Shown: positions 1 to 7,961 of the stretch, piece by piece
Position numbering within the stretch: position 1 is the first letter of the stretch
Layout: every line of letters starts with the position of its first letter
Assembly: GCA_018262985.1 (NCBI GenBank)
Contig: JADFDI010000002.1
Location: forward strand, 1 to 64,000
DNA from: Spirochaetota bacterium
GTDB taxonomy: Bacteria; Spirochaetota; Spirochaetia; Treponematales; UBA12059
DNA length: 64,000 nucleotides
Direction of reading: 5' to 3'
Notes under the pieces: model-generated
Told to the model about the DNA's origin: nothing
Database searches by the model: none
What the model saw: only the letters and a program-made list of their open reading frames with translations
Position numbers and translations under genes: made by a program

Positions 1-512
1 GCAAGCTGGTGGCAGGTCAGGAGCGTCCCTTGCCGCATGTCGGTCGTGAACCGGACGAAGGGCTTTCGCGAGTAGCCCAGGACCATGACGAACGCGTAGA
101 GCTTGCATTCCCGCCCGTCCACGATCTGGGACCCGAACTCCTTCCAGTCGACCTGGGCCTGGAAGCCGGGCTCGGTCTCGAAACGCCGGACGGCCGTCGC
201 CGCCACCTTCCTCCGCGCCTTCGCCGCAAAGGCCTTCATGACCGTCTTCCGGCCCGTGTAGCCGAGCTTGACGATCCGTTCGTAGAGGAGCTCGCCGTTG
301 CACGACGGGTTCTCTTCGATCCGCTCCTCGATAAGGCGCTTGAAGGGGTCGAGCTTGCTGGCCCTGACCGGCGCTTTCCTCTGCGCCGGTATCGAGGCGA
401 GGTAGTTCCTCACCGTCCGCTCGCAGACGCCGAGGGCCTCGGCTATCTCGACCTGTCTCAATCCCTTCGCTTGAAGGATCCGCGCATCGAGCATACGATG
501 CTCCTTGTCCAT
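1..512 (-). CDS. istA: IS21 transposase IstA, N-terminal part (truncated by window edge)
   Basis: Reads from an ATG at 512 down through position 1 with no stop: about 170 codons. The N-terminus ([18 protein letters not shown] onward) is a helix-turn-helix of the kind that binds the element ends. Near residue 100 the protein enters the retroviral-integrase-type catalytic core, with QVDWKEFG carrying the first Asp of the DDE triad, followed by the [10 protein letters not shown] region typical of IstA. The remaining catalytic residues and the ATPase partner istB would be left of the window. The gene starts about 145 bases inside the element's right end. Whether it is intact cannot be told. Confidence 0.85.
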   Translation of the reverse strand, partial: MDKEHRMLDARILQAKGLRQVEIAEALGVCERTVRNYLASIPAQRKAPVRASKLDPFKRLIEERIEENPSCNGELLYERIVKLGYTGRKTVMKAFAAKARRKVAATAVRRFETEPGFQAQVDWKEFGSQIVDGRECKLYAFVMVLGYSRKPFVRFTTDMRQGTLLTCHQL

Positions 513-606
513 GGGGTTCTCTCCGGGAGGGTAGTCTGGTTAACCACCATCCTAGAGGCTGAGCCCCTCTTTTTGTGCCCGTTCCTCACGGGCGGCGGAC
601 AAAAAA

Positions 607-654
607 CCGGCAAGTTCTCGCCGACCATTTCCGGCAAGTTACAACCGACTGTGA
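607..654. repeat. Two tandem 24-bp terminal repeats of the IS21 element
   Basis: CCGGCAAGTT occurs at 607-616 and again at 631-640. Each copy is followed four bases later by CCGAC (621-625 and 645-649), giving two adjacent 24-base units. IS21 elements carry such multiple repeats near their ends as transposase-binding sites. Confidence 0.7.
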
Positions 655-707
655 CAACAGAAGCACATAGTCACAAAGCAAAGGACAGTCCGTTCCAAGA
701 TCATTCA

Positions 708-736
708 CTGAGACAGATCAGCTTTATCCGTATAAA
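708..736 (+). promoter_or_regulatory. Candidate promoter of folD
   Basis: CTGAGA (708-713), 17-base spacer, TATAAA (731-736), followed by a leader of about 30 bases with an AAGGAG site before the folD ATG at 771. The promoter lies outside the IS21 end at about 656. The -35 match is weak (4 of 6). Confidence 0.4.
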
Positions 737-770
737 ATGTCTGAAGAACGAGGATCGTGAAGGAGAAAGC

Positions 771-1655
771 ATGCCGGCCGCTATCATCGATGGAAAGGCT
801 CTCGCCAAGGATATGCGCGAGGAAATCCGGAAGCGCGTCGAAGCGCTCGCGGGCCGGGGCGTCGTGCCCTCGCTCGCCGTCATCCTCGTCGGCGACGATC
901 CCGCGAGCGTCTCCTACGTGACCGGCAAGGAAAAGGCCTGCGCCGAGGCGGGCATCCGCTCGGTCGAGCGGCGGCTACCCGCGGACTCGGGCGAGGCGGA
1001 GCTGCTCGCGCTCGTCGACGACTTCAACCGCGATCCGTCGATCCACGGCATCCTCGTGCAGTTGCCGCTCCCGAAGCACATATCCGAGCGGAAGGTGGTC
1101 GCCGCCATCGCGCCCGAAAAGGACGTGGACGGCTTCACGCCGGTCAACGTCGGGAAGCTCGTGCTCGGGGAGGACTGCTACCCGCCCTGCACCCCGCACG
1201 GGATCGTAAAGCTGATCGGCCGCGCCGGCGTGAAGCTCGACGGGGCCGACGTCGTGATCGTGGGACGCTCGAACATCGTCGGGAAGCCGCTCGCCAACCT
1301 GCTCCTCCAGAAATCCGCCAACGCCACGGTCACCGTCTGCCATACGGGCACGCGCGACCTGGCGGCCCACGTGAGGCGCGCCGACATCGTGGTGGCCTGC
1401 GCGGGCCGGCCCGGACTCGTCACCGCCGACATGATAAAGCCCGGCGCCTGCATCATCGACGTCGGCGTCAACCGCGTCGAGGACCCCGCTTCGCCCAAGG
1501 GCTTCCGGCTCGCGGGCGACGTGGACTTCGAGGCGGCGTCGGAGGTGGCCGGCTCCATCACGCCCGTGCCGGGCGGGGTCGGACCCATGACCATCACCAT
1601 GTTGCTCGACAACACGGTGGCGGCCGCCGAACGGACCTCGGGCGTACGGAACTGA
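771..1655 (+). CDS. folD: Bifunctional methylene-tetrahydrofolate dehydrogenase / methenyl-tetrahydrofolate cyclohydrolase
   Basis: A 294-residue cytoplasmic enzyme that interconverts 5,10-methylene-THF and 10-formyl-THF, the formyl donor for purine synthesis. The start is the ATG at 771, preceded by AAGGAG (760-765); reading further upstream enters the IS element. The catalytic Tyr49-x3-Lys53 pair lies in [15 protein letters not shown]. Other family signatures are [19 protein letters not shown], the NADP-binding [14 protein letters not shown] and the C-terminal [10 protein letters not shown]. Length matches typical FolD (about 280-300). It precedes folE2 and the two purH parts, so its 10-formyl-THF product would feed the AICAR transformylase at 3381-4637. 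Confidence 0.96.
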   Translation: MPAAIIDGKALAKDMREEIRKRVEALAGRGVVPSLAVILVGDDPASVSYVTGKEKACAEAGIRSVERRLPADSGEAELLALVDDFNRDPSIHGILVQLPLPKHISERKVVAAIAPEKDVDGFTPVNVGKLVLGEDCYPPCTPHGIVKLIGRAGVKLDGADVVIVGRSNIVGKPLANLLLQKSANATVTVCHTGTRDLAAHVRRADIVVACAGRPGLVTADMIKPGACIIDVGVNRVEDPASPKGFRLAGDVDFEAASEVAGSITPVPGGVGPMTITMLLDNTVAAAERTSGVRN

Positions 1656-1724
1656 GCGCATGGCGCGGAGGCCGCCGGACGGGGCTTCCCCGCCGTTCGG
1701 CCTTCGCGCTATGCTTCGCGCATC

Positions 1725-2543
1725 GTGATCGACGTACAGAGCATGCCGGACCTCCGGCGCATTCCGATCAAGAAGGTCGGCGTCAAGGGCGTCCGCTACC
1801 CGGTGACCGTGCTCGACAAGGCGAACGGCGTCCAGCACGCCAGCGCCACGGTCGACCTATTCGCCGACCTGCCGCACGCCTTCAAGGGCACGCACATGAG
1901 CCGCTTCATCGAGGTGTTCAACGAGCATCGCGCGGACCTGTCGATGCCGAAGTTCATGCGCATGGTCGAGGAGATCCGCGAGGCCCTGCACGCCGAGACC
2001 GCCTACGCCTCGGTGCGCTTCCCGTACTTCGTGGAGAAGACCGCGCCCGCCTCCGGCCAGAAGAGCGTCATGGCCTACGACTGCGCCTTCTCCGGGCGCG
2101 CCTGGGGCGGGGGAAAGGAATTCCGCGTCTCGGTGTCGGTGCCCGTGCAGACGGTCTGTCCCTGCTCGAAGGCCATCAGCGAGCGCGGCGCCCACAATCA
2201 GCGCGGCACGGTCACCGTCGACGTGGAGGTCGGACCCTTCTTCTGGATCGAGGATTTGATCGAAGCCCTCGAGTCCAGCGCCTCCTGCGACGTCTTCACC
2301 CTCCTCAAGCGCGACGACGAGAAGCTCCTGACGGAGAAGGCCTACGACAACCCGCGCTTCGTGGAGGACGTGGTGAGGGAGGCGACGACGCGCGTCCGCG
2401 ACATGGGCCTCTTCCGCTCCTTCACCGTCGAGGCCGAGAACCAGGAGAGCATCCACGCGCATTCCGCCTACGCGTTCGCCGAGTATCCGCCCGCGCACGA
2501 GTCGCTCGAGATGGTCGAGTCCGACGAGGACGGCGAGGATTGA
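1725..2543 (+). CDS. folE2: GTP cyclohydrolase FolE2 (type IB)
   Basis: A 272-residue enzyme converting GTP to 7,8-dihydroneopterin triphosphate, the first step to folate and 7-deazaguanine. This is the FolE2 (COG1469) family, which replaces FolE and can use metals other than zinc. The start is the GTG at 1725, because family members open with a DVQ..DLR..PI..VG.K pattern, seen here as IDVQSMPDLRRIPIKKVG. Starting at the ATG at 1743 would cut this off. The catalytic region TVCPCSKAISERGAHNQRG holds Cys145 and Cys147, and the late histidines are in ESIHAHSAYA. No ribosome-binding site is visible; TATGCT (1710-1715) lies nine bases before the start. QueD at 28347 could share its pterin product. 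Confidence 0.95.
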   Translation: MIDVQSMPDLRRIPIKKVGVKGVRYPVTVLDKANGVQHASATVDLFADLPHAFKGTHMSRFIEVFNEHRADLSMPKFMRMVEEIREALHAETAYASVRFPYFVEKTAPASGQKSVMAYDCAFSGRAWGGGKEFRVSVSVPVQTVCPCSKAISERGAHNQRGTVTVDVEVGPFFWIEDLIEALESSASCDVFTLLKRDDEKLLTEKAYDNPRFVEDVVREATTRVRDMGLFRSFTVEAENQESIHAHSAYAFAEYPPAHESLEMVESDEDGED

Positions 2544-2600
2544 GGAAGCGCCGGAGCCCGGATGCCCATGCCCGGCCCGAAGCCGGGCCAAGGAGGCGCC

Positions 2601-3287
2601 ATGCCGTTCAATGAAGTCCGCCGCGTCCGCGACCTCGTGCCGATCCGCAACGTCATCGTCTCCGTTTCCGACAAGCGCGACCTGTCCGTACTCGCCGCGG
2701 GGCTCGTCGCGGCCTGCCCGGGGGTGCGCATCCATTCGACCGGCGGCACGTACTCGTTGCTCCGTTCGACGCTCGCGGTCGCCGGCCCCGAGGCCGAGCG
2801 CGCCCTCGTCGCCATGAGCGACTACACGGGCCAGCCGGAGATGCAGGGCGGTCTCGTGAAGACCCTCGACTGGAAGATCTATCTCGGGCTCCTGGCGGAG
2901 GAGGGGAACGCCGCGCACGAAGCCGACCTGGCGCGGCACGGCGCCGTGGCCTTCGACCTGGTCGTGGCCTCGCTCTATCCCTTCGGGGAAGCGCTCGCCG
3001 CGGGCGCGGGAGCCGAGGAGCTCCGCCAGCATGTCGACATAGGCGGTCCGGCCATGCTCCGCGCGGCGGCGAAGAACCACCTCCGCGTCGGCGCAGTCAG
3101 CTCGCCCGATCAATACTCGGCCCTGCTTTCGGAGCTTCGCGCGACGGGCGGCCGGCTCTCCTTTGCCACGCGCGTTTCGCTCGCGGCCGACGCCTTCCGC
3201 CTGGTCGCGGACTACGACGAGGCCATCGCGCGCTGGATGGAGGGTCGCGCCGGTTCCGACGCCGCCCGAGCCTACGACCTGGCCTGA
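2601..3287 (+). CDS. purH: IMP cyclohydrolase (separate N-terminal half of PurH)
   Basis: A 228-residue protein covering only the MGS-like IMP cyclohydrolase domain, which closes FAICAR to IMP in the last step of purine synthesis. AAGGAGG (2590-2596) fixes the start at the ATG at 2601 rather than the earlier ATG at 2562. Family motifs in order: VSVSDKRDL, STGGTYS, SDYTGQPEM, VKTLDWK, DLVVASLYPF, VDIGGPAMLRAAAKN, and VADYDEAIARW near the end. The conserved Lys, Tyr and Asp residues of the active site all appear present. In most bacteria this domain is fused to AICAR transformylase; here a TGA ends it and the second domain follows as its own gene. Confidence 0.93.
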   Translation: MPFNEVRRVRDLVPIRNVIVSVSDKRDLSVLAAGLVAACPGVRIHSTGGTYSLLRSTLAVAGPEAERALVAMSDYTGQPEMQGGLVKTLDWKIYLGLLAEEGNAAHEADLARHGAVAFDLVVASLYPFGEALAAGAGAEELRQHVDIGGPAMLRAAAKNHLRVGAVSSPDQYSALLSELRATGGRLSFATRVSLAADAFRLVADYDEAIARWMEGRAGSDAARAYDLA

Positions 3288-3344
3288 AAAGGCCGTCGGG
3301 CGCCTCCGCCGGCCGAAGGCCCTTCGCCGGCGAGCTTCCGAGTC

Positions 3345-3374
3345 TTGACCCGCGGCGAGCCGCGCCGATATCGT
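3345..3374 (+). promoter_or_regulatory. Promoter of the AICAR transformylase gene, leaderless type
   Basis: TTGACC (3345-3350), 18-base spacer, TATCGT (3369-3374), then only six bases to the ATG at 3381. There is no ribosome-binding site. The spacing predicts transcription starting at or next to the start codon. Confidence 0.5.
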
Positions 3375-3380
3375 GGCCGC

Positions 3381-4637
3381 ATGAAAGGTTCGCCGCTCTC
3401 CGCCATGTATCGCGAGTTCGCGGAGGACGCCTTTCCGGCGTTCCTCGAGATCGCATTCCACGACGAGGGCGGACGTCGCGTCGCCTTCCATTACGAGAAG
3501 GCCACCTGGGTGGTCGACGGCGAGCGGAAGGGCCTGCGTTACGGCGAGAACCCCGACCAGGGCGCGGCCCTCTACCGTCCCCTCGACGGGAACGTGGCGC
3601 TCGCGGGCGGCGAGGTTCTCGCCGCCGACGGTTCGCTCGTCTCGTCCGCCGAGCTGTTGCAGTCGGGCAAGCACCCCGGCAAGACCAACCTGACCGACGT
3701 CGACTCCGGCCTTTCGATCCTGCGCCACCTGTCCGCGACGCCGGCCTGCGCGGTCATGAAGCACAACAACCCCTCCGGCGTCGCGCGCGCGGCCACGCTC
3801 GCGGAGGCCTACCGCAAGGCCTTCATGGCTGACCGGATCGCCGCGTTCGGCGGCGCGGTCGTCCTCAATCGGGAGCTCGACGCGGAAACCGCGCGAGCCA
3901 TCGCGGATAGCTACTGCGAAGTCGTCGCGGCGCCCGAGTTCGCGCCGGGCGCCTTCGACGCGCTCGCCGCGCGCAAGAACCTGCGCGTCGTCCGCATTCC
4001 CGAGATCGCGCGCCTCGAGAAGTGGGCGCCCGCCCGCGTGCTCGATTTCCGGTCGCTCGTCGACGGCGGGCTCGTGGTGCAGACCTCGTTCCGCACGCGC
4101 GTTTCCTCGATCGCGGATTTCCTGCCCGCGGAGGCGGTCAAGGACGGCCGCGGATACCGCGTCGATCGGGAGCCCACGGCGGCCGAGCTCGAGGACATGC
4201 TCTTCGGCTGGCTCGTGGAGACGGGGGTGACCAGCAACTCCGTCATCTACGTGAAGGAAGGCGCTACAATCGGCATCGGCACCGGCGAGCAGGACCGCGT
4301 CGGCGTGGCCGAGATCGCCCGCGACAAGGCGTACCGCAAGCTCGAGGACCGGCTCTGTTTCGAGCGGACCGGGAAGCCGTGGAACCTCCAGGCGGACGCC
4401 GCGGCGAAGGCGGCGATCCGCGAGGAAGTGGCGTCGCTGTCCGGCGGGCTCCGCGGCTCCGTGATGGTCTCCGACGCGTTCTTCCCCTTCCGGGACGGCG
4501 TCGACGTGGGACTCCGCGAGGGCGTCTCCGCCGTGGTTCAACCCGGCGGCTCGCTCCGCGACTTCGAGGTGATCGAGGCCTGCAACGAGGCCGGCGCCGC
4601 CATGAAGTTCACCGGCCAGCGCTGCTTCCGGCACTAG
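3381..4637 (+). CDS. purH: AICAR transformylase (separate C-terminal half of PurH)
   Basis: A 418-residue protein that formylates AICAR with 10-formyl-THF. The classical PurH junction motif LRYGENPDQGAALY appears near residue 55, then MKHNNPSGVA with the catalytic Lys-His region, SNSVIYVKEG, and the C-terminal block SDAFFPFRDGVD / QPGGSLRDFEVIEA / FTGQRCFRH. It is in the same reading frame as the cyclohydrolase gene; one TGA (3285-3287) and 31 non-stop codons separate them. That linker has mixed third-codon bases, unlike the flanking genes, and contains a promoter-like signal, so two real genes are more likely than a sequencing error. The first 45 residues are not typical of the family. The ATG at 3405 is an alternative start. 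Confidence 0.92.
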   Translation: MKGSPLSAMYREFAEDAFPAFLEIAFHDEGGRRVAFHYEKATWVVDGERKGLRYGENPDQGAALYRPLDGNVALAGGEVLAADGSLVSSAELLQSGKHPGKTNLTDVDSGLSILRHLSATPACAVMKHNNPSGVARAATLAEAYRKAFMADRIAAFGGAVVLNRELDAETARAIADSYCEVVAAPEFAPGAFDALAARKNLRVVRIPEIARLEKWAPARVLDFRSLVDGGLVVQTSFRTRVSSIADFLPAEAVKDGRGYRVDREPTAAELEDMLFGWLVETGVTSNSVIYVKEGATIGIGTGEQDRVGVAEIARDKAYRKLEDRLCFERTGKPWNLQADAAAKAAIREEVASLSGGLRGSVMVSDAFFPFRDGVDVGLREGVSAVVQPGGSLRDFEVIEACNEAGAAMKFTGQRCFRH

Positions 4638-4649
4638 CGTCCCCGGCGC

Positions 4650-4678
4650 TTTACGCGGCCCGGATTTCTCGTTATCTT
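4650..4678 (+). promoter_or_regulatory. Candidate promoter of the 4770 membrane protein gene
   Basis: TTTACG (4650-4655), 17-base spacer, TATCTT (4673-4678), about 90 bases upstream of an ATG that has a good GGAGGT site. Confidence 0.35.
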
Positions 4679-4769
4679 TGGCACGACACGCGCCGTCCCG
4701 GACGGCGACCGGGACCACGCCCGCACGGGGTGCTTCCGGCGCGGGGGCGGCGGCGCACGGAGGTATCAC

Positions 4770-5126
4770 ATGAGTTACGAGTATCCCGTCGATCCCGCCA
4801 CGCTCCGCGCCAAGGGCACGAAGGGCGTCATCTCCACGGGGGCCGGCGTCGGCCTCTGGATCGTCAATGCCCTGGTCGGCCTCCCGGTGGTCGGCTGGGT
4901 CATATCAGGCGGCCTCGTCTTCCTCGGGATCATGGGTCTCGTGGGACGGGAACGGACCGACAAGACCACCGGCGCCATCATGATGGGCGCGGGGGGACTC
5001 GGGCTCGCGAGCATCTTCCTCAAGGGTCTGACCTCCTTCCTGTTCGGCTTCGGCGGCTTCGCCCTGGTCGCCTATGGCGTCTGGAACCTGATCCAGTTCG
5101 CGCGCGGTCTCAAGTCCCGGTCCTGA
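4770..5126 (+). CDS. Small hypothetical membrane protein
   Basis: A 118-residue protein of unrecognised family. GGAGGT lies six bases before the ATG at 4770. After a short soluble N-terminus (MSYEYPVDPATLRAKGTKG) there are three hydrophobic, glycine-rich segments, at roughly residues 22-60, 72-88 and 90-110, ending in a basic tail (RGLKSRS). This looks like a three- or four-span inner membrane protein. The loop at 61-71 is charged (GRERTDKTT). It lies between purH and miaB in the same direction, but spacing suggests its own transcript. No function can be assigned from sequence. Confidence 0.75.
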   Translation: MSYEYPVDPATLRAKGTKGVISTGAGVGLWIVNALVGLPVVGWVISGGLVFLGIMGLVGRERTDKTTGAIMMGAGGLGLASIFLKGLTSFLFGFGGFALVAYGVWNLIQFARGLKSRS

Positions 5127-5196
5127 GCCCGGATCGGGACGCGATCGAGGCGTCCGGCCGAGCGCCGGACGCTTTCTCTTTTTCCGGAGGAAGCCC

Positions 5197-6522
5197 CTGC
5201 CGTCCTACCTGATCGAGACCTACGGCTGCCAGATGAACAAGGCGGAGTCCGCCGCGCTCGAGCTCCTCTTCTCCGAGCGCGGCTGGAACCCCGTGGCCGA
5301 CCCGGAGCGGGCCGACTTGGTGGTGATCAACACCTGCTCCGTGCGCATCACGGCGGAGAACCGCGCCTGGGGGCGCATCGCGCACTTCGCCGCGCTCAAG
5401 AAGAGTCGCCACTTCGCCCTCGTCGTCACGGGCTGCATGGCCGAGCGGCTCAAGCGCGAGTTGCGGGTCAAGCAGCCGGCCATCGACTACGTGGTCGGCA
5501 CCTTCCAGAAGCAGGCCTTCGGCCTCGTGTTGGACGCGGCGGCTTCCGGAAAACGCCTGGACGAGGTGGAGGAGAGTCCAGCCTACGCGTTCGCCAGCTC
5601 CTATTACGAGTCCGGCGGTTTCCGGTCCTTCCTGCCGATCATGCACGGCTGCGAGAATTTCTGCACCTACTGCATAGTGCCGTACGTGCGGGGCAAGGAA
5701 GTTTCGCGCGACCCCGGGAAGATCCTCGCCGAGCTCGCCGAGCTCGAGGACCGCGGCATCCGCGAGGTAACCCTCCTCGGCCAGAACGTCAACTCGTATC
5801 GATGGAAGGAAGAAGGCGGCGAGCTCGACTTCCCCGCGCTCCTCGAACGCGTCGCCGCCTTCCTCGAAAGCCGCGGCAAGGGCGGCATCCGCTGGATCCG
5901 CTTCCTCACGAGCCACCCGAAGGATTTCGACGCGCGGACCATGGACGTCCTGGCCTCGCGTCCGGTCTTCTGCCGCCACGTCCACCTCGTCGCCCAGCAC
6001 GGCTCGAACCGCATCCTCGCGGCGATGAACCGGAAGTACACCCGCGATGCCTACCTCGCCCTCGTCGACGAGCTCAGGTCCCGCGTCCCCGGCGTCACGG
6101 TCTCGAGCGACATACTCATGGGATTCCCCGGGGAAACCGAAAATGACGTGGAGGACACGCTCGACCTCATGCGGAAGGCGCGCTACGTGTATTCCTACAC
6201 GTACCACTACAATCCCCGGTCGGGAACCCCCGCCGCGACCATGCCGGACCAGGTGCCCGACGCGCTCAAGAAGGAGCGGCTCGCCCGGGTCATCGCGCTC
6301 CAGCGCGAGCTCTCGCGCGAGGCGATGAAGGACCTCGTCGGCGCCGAGGTCGAGGTGCTCGTCGAGGACGTCTCGAAGAAGCGCGCGGACGAGCTGCTCG
6401 CCCGCACGCAGCAGGATATGATGGTGGTGTTTCCCGGCCCGTCATCGCGGGTCGGCTCCTTCGCCCGCGTGCGGCTTACGGGCTTGCGCGGCAATACGTT
6501 CCGCGCCGTGGAGGTGCCTTGA
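5197..6522 (+). CDS. miaB: tRNA-2-methylthio-N6-dimethylallyladenosine synthase MiaB, CTG start
   Basis: A 441-residue radical-SAM methylthiotransferase that adds the 2-methylthio group at A37 of tRNAs. The N-terminal cluster cysteines are Cys11 (TYGCQMN), Cys47 (NTCSVR) and Cys80 (VTGCMAERL). The radical-SAM triad is Cys152, Cys156 and Cys159 in HGCENFCTYC, and a TRAM domain ends the protein. The first conventional start, ATG at 5233, falls after Cys11 and would remove a required ligand. GGAGG (5186-5190) sits six bases before the in-frame CTG at 5197, giving LPSYLIETYGCQMNK, the normal N-terminus. No ATG, GTG or TTG occurs in frame between 5122 and 5197. The stop overlaps the next ATG by one base. 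Confidence 0.95.
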   Translation: MPSYLIETYGCQMNKAESAALELLFSERGWNPVADPERADLVVINTCSVRITAENRAWGRIAHFAALKKSRHFALVVTGCMAERLKRELRVKQPAIDYVVGTFQKQAFGLVLDAAASGKRLDEVEESPAYAFASSYYESGGFRSFLPIMHGCENFCTYCIVPYVRGKEVSRDPGKILAELAELEDRGIREVTLLGQNVNSYRWKEEGGELDFPALLERVAAFLESRGKGGIRWIRFLTSHPKDFDARTMDVLASRPVFCRHVHLVAQHGSNRILAAMNRKYTRDAYLALVDELRSRVPGVTVSSDILMGFPGETENDVEDTLDLMRKARYVYSYTYHYNPRSGTPAATMPDQVPDALKKERLARVIALQRELSREAMKDLVGAEVEVLVEDVSKKRADELLARTQQDMMVVFPGPSSRVGSFARVRLTGLRGNTFRAVEVP

Positions 6523-6854
6523 TGCCCTGGAAACTGATCGCTTTCATCGTGGCGGTGGCGCTCATCCTGGCCTTCGTGGGATTCAACCTCGAGAATTCGG
6601 CGGATGTATCGCTCGTCTTCGTCACGTTCACCGCGGTGCCGGTGTACGTGACCATGCTGACCTCGTTCCTGCTCGGCCTGGCGGTCTCGATCCCCTTCTC
6701 GTTCCGTTCGCGGCGGAAGCGGCTGCCCGCGGCCGGGACGCCGGCCCCGACCGGGGAACCCCGCGGCCGAGGAAAGTCCGGGGCCGGGAAGCGCGCCCGG
6801 ACGGACCGCGACGGTGCCGGGGAAGCCGGCGCGGAAAAGCCGGAGCCGCGTTGA
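6522..6854 (+). CDS. LapA-domain inner membrane protein
   Basis: A 110-residue protein whose ATG shares one base with the miaB stop (TGATG), so translation is likely coupled. Residues 5-25 and 38-60 are hydrophobic membrane spans separated by a short loop (GFNLENSADVSLVFV). That pattern is typical of LapA/DUF1049 proteins, which in enterobacteria help lipopolysaccharide assembly. The C-terminal 45 residues are rich in Arg, Lys, Gly and Pro (from RSRRKRLPAAGTPAPTGEP on) and are probably cytoplasmic and disordered. Many treponemes lack lipopolysaccharide, so the role here may differ. The family assignment rests on topology and the FNLENS signature. Confidence 0.75.
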   Translation: MPWKLIAFIVAVALILAFVGFNLENSADVSLVFVTFTAVPVYVTMLTSFLLGLAVSIPFSFRSRRKRLPAAGTPAPTGEPRGRGKSGAGKRARTDRDGAGEAGAEKPEPR

Positions 6855-7942
6855 AGGCCGGGGGATCGATCCTGAGGCTTCCGCTCGCCCTCGCGGCGCT
6901 CGCGGCGGCGATCCTCGCCGGTCATCCGTCCGCGCTCCACGCGGAGGCTTCGGCGACGGACGCCGCGGCGAAGCTCGCCGGGCTCGAGTCAGCCAAGGGC
7001 ACGGCCCGCTTCGCCGCGGCCTTCGCGTCCGCGCTCGAGGCCGCCGGCTCGGTCGACGAGCTTGTCGGCCTCGTTGACCGATACGCCTCGGAGCTCGCGG
7101 ATCCGGCGGCCCGGCGGGAAGCCTGGACGCGGGCCGCCGCTACCCTCGAGCTCGCCGGCCGTTTCGACGAGGCGGCGGAACGCTACGGGAACGCCGCGGC
7201 CGCCTCGCCGGGGAAGGCCGACGCGGCCTCGCTCCTCGCGGCCGCCGCGTGCTGGCTCCAGGCGGGCGAGTGCGAGCGGGCCCTCGCCATGGCCGATCTG
7301 GCCGCGCTCTCGTCGACCGAACCTGACCTGGACTGGCGCGCCGGTCTCATGGTCGGGTGGGCCAGGGTCTGCGAGGACGATCTTGCGAAGGCCCGTTCGG
7401 TCCTCGATTCGCTGGAGGCGGCGGCGTCCGATCCGTCGCGGAAGGCGTCCGTCCTGCTGCTCGCCTGGGCCGTCTCGAACGGCGACGAACGGGCGCGCCT
7501 CGCGGCCGAGCTGGCGAAGGGGTTCCCCGGGAGCCCCGAGGCCCTCGTGGCGTCTGGCTCGGTACCCATGTCCCCGTTCTGGTTTCTAGCCTTTCCGCGT
7601 CCCGCGTCGGCGTCGAAGGCGTCGCCGTCTTCCGCCGCGCCGAGCTCGGCGGGGGCGGCCCCCCCGGTCCCGGCCCCGCCGACTCCGTCAGCCCCGGCCG
7701 CGTCGACGCAGGCCGAAGGGCCGCGCGCCTATCAGGTCGGGCTTTTCGCCGAACGGACGAACGCGGAGCGCCTGGCGGCTTCCTTGGGCGCGAAGGGTTT
7801 CGCCGCGGTCCTTGAAAGCCGCGAGCGGCCGGGCTCGGCGCCCGCCCTCGCGGTGCTGGTGCCCGTTTCCGCCGGCACCGATCCCGCGACGCTCCTGCTC
7901 CGGTTGAAGGACGCGGGGTTCGAGGCCTGGCCCGTGTTCTGA
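6851..7942 (+). CDS. Exported SPOR-domain protein with helical-repeat body
   Basis: A 363-residue protein starting at a TTG (6851) that overlaps the stop of the LapA gene. Residues 1-33 form a signal peptide ending near ALHAEA. Residues 40-235 are Ala/Leu/Glu-rich paired helices resembling TPR-like repeats (LAGRFDEAAERYGNAAAASP, ECERALAMADLAAL). A Pro/Ala/Ser linker (about 255-292) leads to a C-terminal SPOR domain (YQVGLFAERTNAERLAASLG to AGFEAWPVF). SPOR domains bind denuded glycan strands at division sites, so a periplasmic role in cell-wall remodelling or septation is likely. It is the last gene of the miaB transcript and faces the convergent gene ending at 7962. Confidence 0.8.
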   Translation: MKAGGSILRLPLALAALAAAILAGHPSALHAEASATDAAAKLAGLESAKGTARFAAAFASALEAAGSVDELVGLVDRYASELADPAARREAWTRAAATLELAGRFDEAAERYGNAAAASPGKADAASLLAAAACWLQAGECERALAMADLAALSSTEPDLDWRAGLMVGWARVCEDDLAKARSVLDSLEAAASDPSRKASVLLLAWAVSNGDERARLAAELAKGFPGSPEALVASGSVPMSPFWFLAFPRPASASKASPSSAAPSSAGAAPPVPAPPTPSAPAASTQAEGPRAYQVGLFAERTNAERLAASLGAKGFAAVLESRERPGSAPALAVLVPVSAGTDPATLLLRLKDAGFEAWPVF

Positions 7943-7961
7943 GCCGGATATGCCGACGGTC

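Larger units (their letters stand above)
1..656 (-). mobile_element. IS21-family insertion sequence, right-hand part only
   Basis: Contains the 5' part of an IS21-type transposase gene on the minus strand, followed outward by a non-coding tail (513-656) that ends in two near-identical 24-base repeats. IS21 elements carry istA then istB, with multiple terminal repeats at each end. Here the rest of istA, istB and the other end lie beyond the left edge. The outer tip, read inward, begins TGTCACAGTCGG, so I place the element boundary near 656. Only one end is visible, so no target duplication can be checked. Confidence 0.75.

Noticed and set aside
9..1655. A single long reading frame running from the IS element into folD
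   Set aside because: The part before 771 is the antisense of istA and the IS end; family alignment and AAGGAG place the folD start at 771.
1857..4769. A 970-codon minus-strand frame opposite folE2 and purH
   Set aside because: Composition is typical of a GC-rich antisense shadow (Arg, Gly, Ala, Asp repeats) and the plus strand carries three well-matched enzymes.
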